Shown here piece after piece: positions 46,502 through 56,787 of a stretch of DNA of 64,000 nt. The DNA lies in the NCBI RefSeq assembly GCF_020379485.1, contig NC_063439.1, positions 21,638,098 through 21,702,097 on the forward strand, in the 5' to 3' direction. Both the position numbers and the translations under genes were made by a program. Under the pieces are notes generated by a model, which searched no databases, had not been told where the DNA came from, and was given only the letters and a program-made list of their open reading frames with translations. Position 1 is the stretch's first letter. Each line of letters starts with the position of its first letter. This stretch comes from Brassica napus (taxonomy: Eukaryota; Streptophyta; Magnoliopsida; Brassicales; Brassicaceae).

Positions 46502-49156
46502 GAATATACGCAAAGTGAAACGTCGTGATGAACGAAATTTTGGAACCTCATCCTCATATCGCACATGCATTTTGTTACCAATCTAAACCAAGGTGTGTAA
46601 GTGTAACCGAAACCGGTCCAAAAAGGTTAAAGAGCCATAAATACCTATATAGTACATATTAATTCTTTAAAATTTGAGAGCTAATTAAGACAAATAATTT
46701 ATTAAGTGTTGCCCAGAACCAGTCGTGTATGTAAAATCACATGTGCGCTTTTTGATTTATTGCAGCCTTAAAATATAGATGCGTATGTATAACAAAATAT
46801 AAGCTACAGTTGGATGATCATAATTAGAAACTCAAGTGATCCAAAGTGTGATGAGAATTCACTCAGATTCTTGATGCATGTAGCTGAGCGGTTTCAAATC
46901 CATGTTTGGTACTACGAGTAACTTCTGATTAGGGATAATTATAATAAATCAGAAAACTGATCCAAATACAATCTTATACTCAATTAACTTGATTCGAAAC
47001 CCGGGTCATAGATCTAGCCTTCAAGTATAAATTAGTTAGAGATATTATATTGTGGATGCTTAATAGATTTTTATTAGAATTTATTTTTACAACATTCTTA
47101 AGAATTTAGTTTAGCTTATATTTACTTATATAATGATATGCTTTTTTTAATTCCAATAGTCAGTAATCATCTTTGATACATTCTGATTTTTATCTAATTA
47201 TACATATATTCACAGTTAAACATATGTTTTAACTGTGTGTTTTAGTCTATACGCCAAAATATCTGATAGATTTAAAGCAGAACACTATTTCTTAATATTT
47301 AATATATGATTATGTATATTTTCTTAATTAATATGAAATCATGTTTGATTGTACTAATCAAATGTTGTATAATGGTATTCAACATAAGAAAAGCCTTGGT
47401 CAGAAAATAATAAGAAAATCCTTGATGAGAGATTATGATTGGTGAGGTCATCCATTTTTTTATTTTTCTTTCTACTTTATAGTAATATACATGTAAAAAG
47501 GTAAACAGTCCGGATGCATGTTTGCATGTACCCAAACACCTGGAGCTGACTCAGCGTTACAACATGCTGCATGCATACGTTTAGTGGGTATCTATGTACG
47601 CATCTTTTTTTCGATATACCTTATCAACTAAATTGTTCAGTTTCGAAAGCAATGTATTTAGTGGTACATACTGGACTAATTACCACATTATCTAATACAT
47701 GTTTAGAATATTTTCTGACTAATGTCGAAAGATGTATGATCATTTGTTCCAATCCAAATATTAAAAAATTGAGCCAAAACCAAGATCCAAAATGTTTAGA
47801 AAAATCAAAGTTAAAACCGATATAGATAAACATCTGACCCCAAAACATTATCACTAAACTACCACCATTTGGTTATGTATACATTTTTATCCAAATATAC
47901 TCTATATAACACGTCGATCTAACTAACAAAAGAAACTTTTATCTCCATATTTTTGGTGGGTTTGGCAAGTATTTTCATAAATGTATAGAATAATGAAAAA
48001 CGAAATTATTTTACAGAAGTAGAATAGGCATTATTAATATTTGATACTCGTGCTGCATATGTTCTGAAAATGGTAGTGGTCGTTATCAACAAATAATATT
48101 TTCAAAACAAAAAAAATTATAGTTTGTTTAGATTTAATCATTTAAGTAGTAATTTTTTTGTTGACAAAAAAAAAGTAGTAATTTAAAAATTTTAATATGA
48201 AGCTTGGTTTATCTATTATCTATTTCAATTGTTACTAATTATAGTTTTCTTATTATTGTATTTAGTTTACCTAGAAAACTAAATATATGAAAATATTTTA
48301 AAATTTGGATGTTTAAATCAAATATAGCAAAATAGTATAAATATAAAGAATTCACAAATATATATACAGTATTTTTTTTCATAATGATATTACACAATTT
48401 TAGAAAAAGATTATTTCTATATAATTCTCAAGTAGCATGGATGGAGCAGAATTCAAAGTCCAAAACTCCCATTATCTCAAAAGAATTCAAAAACGTAGAC
48501 AGACTCTCTGGTGTTTTTTTTGGTTTATTTGTATTAATGGGCTGTTGATTTTGATAAATGATATAAAATATGATTTATTCAAACATTTTTTCTGATCGTT
48601 CTGGAAACAACATGATTTTCCTTTTGTACCAACCGGCAATATGCGACTTTAATCTGATTCGAAATTATATCCATAAAGTAAAAAATAACAAAAGGGCCAT
48701 ATTGACTAAGCTTGTAGTTAACTATATGCTATAACTACTTTAGTTTTATGCTAGAATAAACAGCCTTTGGTCATAACTTATGTTTTGAGATGTGCCATGT
48801 TAATGTTTTCTAGCATTGACACATTTAAAAGAGTGCGTCCCTTTTTTAATCATTATAATCGGAATTTTAAATATTATATAACATGTACGTGAATTCTAAA
48901 AATAGTTGGGATCAAGTTAGTTGATGTTCGGTGCATCGCATGTGGTGACATGAGTCCAACTGCAATTGCGTTAAGATTCGAATGCAAATACTTTATATAT
49001 TTATATATTATTTAAGTAATATCGGAAGGAGTTGTATTTAAATACGACATTTTTTTTAAACCCAAATATTTACTCAATCAAGATCGATAGCCGTAACATA
49101 GTCGGTAATCACATTGGATAACAATGGACTGTATAATCTGCATGATTAGAAAATAA
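46502..49156. other. Intergenic spacer between LINE and Copia element
   Basis: AT-rich, with several short frames on both strands near 47.3-47.9 kb that match nothing I know. No element ends were paired. It ends at the AAATC target duplication of the Copia element. Confidence 0.4.
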
Positions 49157-49161
49157 AAATC

Positions 49162-49455
49162 TCAGATCTCTTAGAAACACAAAGAGTTATAAGAACAATT
49201 TTTCTTATTAGCTTTAGAAACTACTCAAAACTAAAGCTCTCAATATGTTTCACTTAGATCATATAGAACACCTCTCCATTAGACCTATATTTATATGAAA
49301 GACAATTCCCTTTAACATGTGGGATATGGAAAACACAAACCTAACCTAAATAGAAACTTCCTTTTCCTATTTCTAGGTTTCCTTATTGTGTTTATCTTAA
49401 CATATTAAACATCTAATAATATGTTAAGTTTCCACAAGCTTGGAATTATCCAACA
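49162..49455 (-). repeat. 3' LTR of the Copia element
   Basis: 294 bp, identical to the other LTR except near 49,200 (ACAATTTTTC against ACAACTTTTC). Bounded by the target repeat AAATC on the left and the polypurine tract on the right. Confidence 0.93.
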
Positions 49456-49464
49456 TTCACCCCC

Positions 49465-51495
49465 TTAATTCCAACTTGAATTAGGGAGATCAATTTCTTG
49501 AACTCCGATTAAGCTCCTCATTTGCTTGAACTTAATCATCAAGTAATCATCCTCCACCACACCATGGTGTGCGAATCCACCCATTGAATTCACATCTTTC
49601 TCAAGGTTAGACCGGATGCTCTCCTTGCTTCCGTACCGCTTCTTCTTAGAATCGGCCCAGTTCTTGTATAACCTTCTCATGACCTCTTCACTTAAGTTGC
49701 GATGAGTCTTGTGGCTGAAGCTCACTGTGATGATAACTCTGGTCACATCCGCCATCTTGCGTACATGAGCTCTGGGAAGGATGTCGGCCTTCTGCTCAAC
49801 ACCCAACTGATTTATCTCTGGTTCATCTTCATCCTTTGAGAACCTTGACTCCATTGGTACGTGCGTTGTGTCACACGCTTCCACCTTTGTGTCACACACT
49901 CCTCCGTGAGTCGTGTTGCACACTCCTACGTGAGTCGTGTTACACACTTCCATCTTTGTGTCACACAGGATTCCTTGAGCATACCTCTCTTGCTTTATTC
50001 TGATTCCGTCTGCTCCTTGAATCACCTCTATGCCAAGGTAGTACGTTAGCTTACCTAGATCTGACATCTCGAACTTCTTAGACATCTCCTCCTTGAATTG
50101 CCTAATCACCTTAAGCGAAGTTCCTGTCACAAATAGATCATCAACGTAGATGGCTATGATCAAGACGTCTCCTCCTTGAGTCTTGCAGTACACTGATGGT
50201 TCCTTCGTGCACTTCTCAAATCTCATCTCCTTGAGAACCTGATCGAGTTTTACACTCCATGCTCTGGGTGCCTGGCGTAACACATGCAACGTCTTGTGTA
50301 ACACACAAACTCGATCATCTTCTCCTTTCTTCTCAGAACCAGTCGGTCTATCTTCAAGCTCCCATATCTTGTTTCTTGTGATAGACTCCAACTCGTCTTC
50401 CATAGCTTCAACCCAATCTTCTTCACAAGATAGGTTGAACTCATCTGAGGCAATCTCTCCTCCTCTATCGGTGCATCCTAGATTGAGCACATCTGAGGCA
50501 ACCTCTCCTCCTCTATCGGTGCAACCTAGATTGAACATAGCTGAGGCAACCTCTCCTCCTCTATCGGTGTGAGATCTTTTGAACCGATAGAATGCCTCAC
50601 GATTATCTGCTGGTGTTGGTGGTGTGATACATCCACACAAATTTCCAAGCAATAATCTCACTGGCTTTGATGTACAAATCATGGCCTTAGTCAGGAATGT
50701 GTCTCTGGCTTGCTTCCCTGCGAGACATGTGTCACACACGCCTTCTTTGTGTGTTACACTCGGGAATGAGTGTCTCGTTTGCTTCTCTGCGAGACATGTG
50801 TCACACACGCCTTCTTCGTGTGTTACACTCTGCATTCCTACGACCATCTCCTTCCTTACCATGTTGTTCATCACTCCATAGCATATATGTCCTTGTCGAG
50901 CATGCCACCTCCATGTAGCATCTTCGTCCCTGACATGTAAACATTCCGGGTAGCTTATCTCCATAGGGGTCTTGTAGAGACGGTTTGGAGATCTTGTCAC
51001 ACGAACTAGCAACCTTCCATGCGAATCTGTGAGCGTTAAGTAGACATCTTTCATGTTAACCTCACATCCGTTCTCTGTTGCTTGCCCAAGACTTAATATA
51101 TTGTGCTTCAGATCAGGTATGTAGTATATGTCCTTGAGTGCCTTCTTCTCTCCAGTCTTGCACACAAATGTAACCACACCCTTTCCTACAATGTCAACAC
51201 ACGATCCATCACCAAACTTCACCTTCCCTTTGGTGTTGAGATTCAAACTCGAAAAGAACTCCTTGTTCCCTGTCATGTGATTGCTCGCTCCATTATCCAA
51301 ATACCAGACACTTGCATCGCCTTTGTTGATATCAAGATTCTTCGGAATCACCTTATCTTCGTTCAAAAACACCACCTCGTGTACATAGAGTGCATCGGCC
51401 TCTTCTGTCTCGTTTAGGTTGGTTTCTTGATCCTTCTCTGACTTCTCGGGACAGACAGTTGCGTAGTGACCAGGCTTGTCACATCTCCAACATAT
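49465..51495 (-). CDS. Copia pol-like frame with large in-frame deletions
   Basis: Open on the minus strand from upstream of the gag zinc knuckle (CWRCDKPGHYATVC, about 51,451-51,492) to 49,465, with no internal ATG start required. It contains a protease-like DNGASNHMTG (a normal Copia protease has D-S/T-G-A/C), then a GAG-pre-integrase HARQGHICYG..M and CDTCLAEKQTR. A remnant of the integrase core follows, where TDRGGE is repeated three times. The reverse transcriptase keeps RQAPRAW and IYVDDLFVTG, but parts before and after are gone. The end carries scrambled sequence and IGVQEIDLPNSSWN. Despite deletions totalling probably more than half of a normal pol, the frame stays open for over 650 codons. 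It cannot encode a working integrase. Confidence 0.85.
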   Translation of the reverse strand: MCWRCDKPGHYATVCPEKSEKDQETNLNETEEADALYVHEVVFLNEDKVIPKNLDINKGDASVWYLDNGASNHMTGNKEFFSSLNLNTKGKVKFGDGSCVDIVGKGVVTFVCKTGEKKALKDIYYIPDLKHNILSLGQATENGCEVNMKDVYLTLTDSHGRLLVRVTRSPNRLYKTPMEISYPECLHVRDEDATWRWHARQGHICYGVMNNMVRKEMVVGMQSVTHEEGVCDTCLAEKQTRHSFPSVTHKEGVCDTCLAGKQARDTFLTKAMICTSKPVRLLLGNLCGCITPPTPADNREAFYRFKRSHTDRGGEVASAMFNLGCTDRGGEVASDVLNLGCTDRGGEIASDEFNLSCEEDWVEAMEDELESITRNKIWELEDRPTGSEKKGEDDRVCVLHKTLHVLRQAPRAWSVKLDQVLKEMRFEKCTKEPSVYCKTQGGDVLIIAIYVDDLFVTGTSLKVIRQFKEEMSKKFEMSDLGKLTYYLGIEVIQGADGIRIKQERYAQGILCDTKMEVCNTTHVGVCNTTHGGVCDTKVEACDTTHVPMESRFSKDEDEPEINQLGVEQKADILPRAHVRKMADVTRVIITVSFSHKTHRNLSEEVMRRLYKNWADSKKKRYGSKESIRSNLEKDVNSMGGFAHHGVVEDDYLMIKFKQMRSLIGVQEIDLPNSSWN
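50437..50576 (-). repeat. 48-bp tandem repeat in the integrase remnant
   Basis: Three units start at about 50,445, 50,493 and 50,541. Each encodes 16 residues of the type TDRGGEVASDVLNLGC, differing by a few bases. TDRGGE is a conserved Copia integrase-core motif, so the repeat was made by amplifying a small integrase piece in frame. Confidence 0.9.
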
Positions 51496-52274
51496 CAGCT
51501 TTGAGCGATTCTTTCCGAGTTGTTATCTTCGGTGTGTGACGCACGGTTTTGGTTGTGTGACCTACCTCGACCTCTGCCTCTACCGTTCCTTCCTCTTCCT
51601 CTACCACGAGAATTCTCATAGCCCCTCTGACTATGCTCTTCATTGTTCGAAAACATTAGCTTCCCTTGGTCTTCTTTCTGAGTTTCTTCTCCTACACGCT
51701 CCTCGTACGCCTTAAGCCTTCCAACTATGTCTTCAAACCCCGTCGAGTTGAGATCTAGGACTTGCTCAAGTGATGCTACGATCTGGATATACTTGTGTCT
51801 TGGAAGACCCTTCAAGAACTTCTTGACCATCTTGGATTCTTCTATGTTTTCCCCCAAAGAGGTTGCTTTGGATGATAGGCCCGATATCTTCCCCGCGAAG
51901 TCATCGACCGTATCTGAATCATCCATCTTCAACCTGTCAAACTCCGCCATCAACGTCTGAAGTCTCGCCTCCCTTACACGATCAGCTCCTAGGTGTCGCG
52001 ACTTGATGGCGTTCCAGATCTCTTTTGATGCGGTTTGTTCTCCCACCTGGAGAATCAATGTTTCGGGAACAGATTGAAACAAAAGAGCTATCGCAACATC
52101 GTTCTTCTTTTGATCATCTGAACCGGGTTCGATTGTGTCCCACACTTCATGAACACGTAGTAGAACCTTCATCCTCATCGACCAAACTGTGTAGTTTGTC
52201 GATGACAACATCGGACATTGGATGGATGTAGATCCAAAGTCCTTCGTGCGTGGAGCCCTAGTCACGTCAGCCAT
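51495..52274 (-). CDS. Copia gag-like protein, 259 aa
   Basis: Starts MADVTRAPRTKDFGSTSIQC. It carries the UBN2/retrotran_gag motifs of Copia gag: NYTVWSMRMKVLLRVHEVWD, then LLQ/LLFQSVPETLILQVG, KEIWNAIKSRH and VDDFAGKISGL. An RG-rich tail (GRGRGRNGRGRGRGR) precedes where the zinc knuckle should be. The frame stops just before it, and the knuckle continues in another phase, so one small indel near 51,497 separates gag from pol. Gag forms the particle that packages element RNA. The 5' end of the frame lies just inside the primer-binding site region. It may still be usable by related elements. Confidence 0.88.
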   Translation of the reverse strand: MADVTRAPRTKDFGSTSIQCPMLSSTNYTVWSMRMKVLLRVHEVWDTIEPGSDDQKKNDVAIALLFQSVPETLILQVGEQTASKEIWNAIKSRHLGADRVREARLQTLMAEFDRLKMDDSDTVDDFAGKISGLSSKATSLGENIEESKMVKKFLKGLPRHKYIQIVASLEQVLDLNSTGFEDIVGRLKAYEERVGEETQKEDQGKLMFSNNEEHSQRGYENSRGRGRGRNGRGRGRGRSHNQNRASHTEDNNSERIAQS

Positions 52275-52353
52275 CTTGCCGTCGCGATCTCTTGTTCACA
52301 AGCACCAGGATCTTAAGCTACAACTTAAGCTTAGATCGAGTCTCCAACCTGAG

Positions 52354-52365
52354 GCTCTGATACCA
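52354..52365 (-). promoter_or_regulatory. Primer-binding site, initiator tRNA-Met
   Basis: TGGTATCAGAGC on the minus strand, two bases inside the 5' LTR. It is the standard Copia sequence complementary to the 3' end of initiator methionine tRNA, where reverse transcription is primed. Confidence 0.9.
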
Positions 52366-52367
52366 AT

Positions 52368-52661
52368 TCAGATCTCTTAGAAACACAAAGAGTTATAAGA
52401 ACAACTTTTCTTATTAGCTTTAGAAACTACTCAAAACTAAAGCTCTCAATATGTTTCACTTAGATCATATAGAACACCTCTCCATTAGACCTATATTTAT
52501 ATGAAAGACAATTCCCTTTAACATGTGGGATATGGAAAACACAAACCTAACCTAAATAGAAACTTCCTTTTCCTATTTCTAGGTTTCCTTATTGTGTTTA
52601 TCTTAACATATTAAACATCTAATAATATGTTAAGTTTCCACAAGCTTGGAATTATCCAACA
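52368..52661 (-). repeat. 5' LTR of the Copia element
   Basis: 294 bp, flanked by the target repeat AAATC on the right and the primer-binding site on the left. It would hold the element promoter. Confidence 0.93.
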
Positions 52662-52702
52662 AAATCATAGTTGCCAATATAAATATTTTTAAAGAATCTG
52701 AA

Positions 52703-54427
52703 CATTACAAGAAAACATAAACTTAACGGCAATCGTGGTTATTTCGTCGTAACTGACCATTTACGACGAAATAACTACGAAAGTCAATTCGTTGTCAGTC
52801 CGTCGTAACGCATATTTTTTTTTACTATTTGTCGTATGGTTACGAAGAAAATTTTCATCGTAAAGAAGAGTTTAATATTTCATCGTAAAAAATACGTAAG
52901 GTAATGACTGTACTTTTCTCGTGAAAGACACGTAAACTTTACGATGAATCTGCGTGTCTTCTGTAGTAAATTCTAAGTAAACTTTAATAAGGAATTTATG
53001 TTGTTTTCCTTGTAAATGACTCGCTAAATTTACCATCTGAAAAAAAAATTATATTATTAACCATTTAAAACAAAAAATATAAATATATTATTAACATTTT
53101 AAATTCATCATCCTATTTAATCAACAAAATCCATAAATTTATCTAAAAATTTCCTACACTAAACTACCTAATCAATACTAATCACCCTAAACTAACCACC
53201 TAAGCTAAACTATAGAGAAAGTAGAGAGAGGTACCTTGCTTGGCAAAGGGGAGGGAGTAGCTACGGAACGAGATGTGAGATGGTTAGGTATATATAGGGA
53301 AATAGATTTCACCGTAAATTCCCCGAATTTACGAGGAATTTACCATTTCATTTTTAAATTTTGTCGTAAACTCCTAAAAAATTTACGAGGAATTAACTAT
53401 GCCCGTTTTTTTAATTTACGAGGAATTAACTAGGCCTTTTTAAAAATATGAGGAATTTACGTCGAAATGTTTGATGTGGAATTAACCAGATCCACATTTT
53501 TTTACGAGTAATTTACAACTATTTCTTAGTACCGTATTTTTTTTACGAGGAAATAATGAGTATTTATTCTGAATCTCTAAAAGCCGAAACCCCAAACCCC
53601 AAGTTCCTTAACTCATAAACTATATCTCTACTTTCTAAACTCTCAATCCACAAATCCCTTAACATTTTGTCTAACCCCAAAATCAGTTCATTAATTTAAT
53701 TTTCATTATTAAACAAACTAAACACATGCAATAGTCTGAAAGTCATCATTTGATTTATATAAAAAAAATTACATCATCATTCGGATACATCATTGACATT
53801 CTCATCATCACCAGAAACATCATCATTTGCATTAAACTCATCTTCAACATCTTTGTTTGTGGTATCGTAAAGATCTTCGTATTCACGATTATGCGGATCA
53901 ATGAGAAAGATGTCATCAATTTGTTGTTCAGATTCCTCGACTTCATTGATGTGTTCTTCTTGCAAAGGTGGTTCTTCTCCGTGGATTATTCTTCCACGAG
54001 ATGTAACTTTGATAACAGCTCACCAATTTATTCTCGAGTCTTTCATTCGAAGGTATGAAATTTTTTGAAATTGGTAGGTGATATTTTACTAGGAATTTAC
54101 GAGGAAACATAGTTGGCAAGCCCTAACCAAAAATACGTTTACAACTAAAAAGTCGGTGGACGATATTTCGTCGCTAAAAAGACATAAAACATTTCTTCGT
54201 AAAATACACGCTAAATTTACGTCTACTTTACGACGAAACTCATTTACTACGTAAGTTTTTCATTAAGTTACTTCTTTCTTACGACGAAACTTTATTATCG
54301 TTATTTTATGACGAATTTACATTGACTTTTACGTTCCTCGTAAACTATTCATGTAGTAACCATAAATTTTACAAGTCCTCTTTTTCCTCGTTAATTTTCG
54401 TAGTTAAGATGAAGTTTTCTTGCAGTG
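52703..54427 (-). mobile_element. CACTA (En/Spm) deletion derivative
   Basis: Ends CATTACAAGAAAAC and GTTTTCTTGCAGTG (inverted), close to the CACTACAAGAAAA terminus of CACTA elements. Flanked by the 3-bp repeat GAA (52,700-52,702; 54,428-54,430). Subterminal regions are full of TTACGA(C/G)GA words in both orientations. The interior matches parts of the larger element at 60,249: the CCTAAACTAACCACCTAA...AGAGAG leader (53,160-53,290) and the CGAAACCCCAAACCCCAA block (53,586). A 62-codon acidic minus-strand frame at 53,777-53,965 (EDEFNANDDVSGDDENVNDV) is likely the tail of a TNP2-type transposase. Both genes are otherwise deleted, so it depends on a relative. Confidence 0.85.
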
Positions 54428-54430
54428 GAA

Positions 54431-55201
54431 AACTAGTTTATGTGGAGTTTTCATCGATATCAAAGAGATCTTTCATATAATTCTCAGTTCACACACAATA
54501 TATAAAAATGTCATTTTACTGCATACACCAATAATCAACATTATTTACTTAAATAACTATAAGAAACGAAAAACTACCTACATCATCTTCTTAGTCATCC
54601 ACTCATCCCTAAAAATATGTCATGCATTTTCAACTTGTACCTAATGTAGTTTAATTTTAACTGTGGTGCGGGGCGGAGCGGTTGTAAACATTCGAAACCT
54701 TAAATAACTCAGTGAAAGAAGCTTAAGTTTTTTATCTTGTTATATATATATAAAAGAACGTGATAATTTGCTTTCCGATGATTTGACAGACAGTGTTATA
54801 GTCAGTAGGGATCCAAGTGTTCTGGTCAGTAGGGATAATTCTGGATAAGAAATGTATAATTTCATACTGACCAGAACTTTTAAGACGTTAATTTACATCA
54901 TAGTTTTTGACATTTTAGTATTTTATTCGCATCAATTATTTTCCTTATCTATATAAGCTATAGACAAACCCACCAGCTTTTGAACATGGATCCTCGATAT
55001 GGTTTAGGTTGGCCCTGCTTATTCAACAATTATCCTAGTACAGTTAAATGCTCCATCCCATTTAAAAGATCCACGTTTAAAAAGATATTATTTCAAAAAT
55101 ATACAATATTTATATTTATTGTATTATTTAATAGTAAATTATAAACTTCAAAAAACATAATTTTATTTAATAAAATTCTATTGCGTAAAAAATATGCAGA
55201 A
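54431..55201. other. Intergenic spacer
   Basis: AT-rich, with two GTCAGTAGGGAT repeats about 25 bp apart near 54,800. No gene. Confidence 0.4.
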
Positions 55202-55964
55202 TCTATACTATTAAAAGGGAAACATTCTTAAAAAATCTACTTATGCAAGGTTGTTTGGACCTATTAGTTAGACTAACACCATATAATTTAGCCTATTTTT
55301 AAGCCAAAATAATATTCCATACATCAACTCATAATTTTCTTAATGTACAAAAAGAGATATTGTAACTAACAATGATATTTTAGCTAAATTTTTTATTATT
55401 TTTTTTAATACAGAAAATAACTTAAGGAAATAGTCATAACAAACAGATTAATATTAATGTACATATTTTTAAATATTAGTGTCCCATTTTAAAACTAATT
55501 TATTTATATATGTAGTAGAAAACAATATTAAATTTTGATGAAATCGTATTAAAATTTACAATTTTTTTCTTATTTTTAACTTGAATTTACAAAAACTGGG
55601 TTTTATATTGAAATAGGTCTGATTTAACTCAAATTCGGTTTTTAGCACAACTCAGAACCAGTTAGAAGAGCGAGTCAGGATCTGACTGGTTCGATCATAC
55701 GGTCCTCAGATTTTCAAAACATTGGTTAATACAGTTCAATAATTAAAATATATATTTTTAATAATGAATATTTTTACAACTAAAAATATACATATCATCT
55801 TTAAATTTATTTCAAACAAATCTCACACTAAACAAAATAATGAATAATAAAAACATTAAAAGTCAATATTTATAATGTGAAACAAAAAAATTATACTAGA
55901 TTTAAAATTTATTAAAGATTAAAAACCTCAAACCCGCGCTTCTTAAACGCGGATCAAGATCTAG
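55202..55964 (+). mobile_element. Short non-autonomous Helitron
   Basis: Starts TCTATACTATTAAAAGGGAA after an A. It ends with hairpin CCCGCGCTTCTTAAACGCGG, then ATCAAGATCTAG before a T. 763 bp, AT-rich, no coding. Both termini are canonical, so the boundaries are firm. Confidence 0.85.
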
Positions 55965-56787
55965 TAATTAATTAAAAGTCATACATTTTGGTAATTAAAC
56001 GTAAAACGATTTTTAGTTATGCGTGAAACTTTTAAAATACATTTTTGGAATAGAGGAAGTAGATTGTTAAGAGCCACCATTGCCAAGACCATAACCCCCA
56101 GCCGGTCTTGTTCCTTTCTAGTTCGATTCACTCTTAGACTCTTAGTTTATAAGATATTTGCTTATGATTCAGAATGGAACCGATAATTAGTAGTTGCAAG
56201 CTAAAAGATGAAATATATTATTAGTATCAAATAGAAGAAGAAAAAAAACTCATCTGTGGTAGCAAAACGTGAATCCAAATTTTAGGCCAAAACGCAGTTC
56301 CGTAAATCATATATTTCTAGCTACCAAAACAAAAAATAGAATTTGAAACTGAGCCGTACGGAATCTCATGACATATCATGTTGCCAGGTCATACAATTCT
56401 AAGAGCTTAGGATCTATAGAGGTGTTTCTATGTGGTACTAAATCGTTTCATTGTTTCTAACTTTCTATGGTTGAATCTCAAATGAGGTAAAAAAAACTTG
56501 TAATAAAAGTGCATGAGAAGTTGTCGAGCAAAAGAAAAATTCCTAAGAGCATTAGGCTACCTCTTACATGTAAAACATAGCTATAATTTATGATCCATAC
56601 AAGTTAACCACTACTCTCCTAAACCGGCCTCGGTTAAGCTTAAACCAACAATAACGACAACAGCAACATCAACAAAAACAGACGCAGAACCAGGCCAAGT
56701 CCCATACATACAAACCACCCGCCTTCTCAACCAGGAAAAAAAAAACCACCTTCCTTCTTTTATTGACTTGACCAACAAGCATAAGCT
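55965..56787. other. Spacer and NAC gene 3' untranslated region
   Basis: AT-rich up to about 56,580, then a less AT-rich stretch adjoining the NAC stop codon that is probably its 3' untranslated region. No other gene seen. Confidence 0.4.

Larger units (their letters stand above)
49162..52661 (-). mobile_element. Copia LTR retrotransposon, internally deleted
   Basis: Two 294-bp LTRs (49,162-49,455 and 52,368-52,661) differ at one base that I can find. The element is flanked by AAATC on both sides (49,157-49,161 and 52,662-52,666). On the minus strand the primer-binding site TGGTATCAGAGC (complementary to initiator tRNA-Met) lies 2 bp inside the 5' LTR. A polypurine tract AAGGGGGTGAA lies just before the 3' LTR. 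The interior is only 2.9 kb: gag is present, but most of integrase, much of reverse transcriptase and RNase H are missing. The LTRs begin TGTTGG but end ATCTGA instead of CA. Confidence 0.95.

Noticed and set aside
50437..50576. CRISPR-like array of three 48-bp units
   Set aside because: The units are directly adjacent with no variable spacers, encode an integrase motif in frame, and lie in a plant retrotransposon.
53750..54058. 102-codon plus-strand frame in the small CACTA element
   Set aside because: The opposite strand gives an acidic segment consistent with a transposase tail; the plus frame is its hydrophobic shadow.
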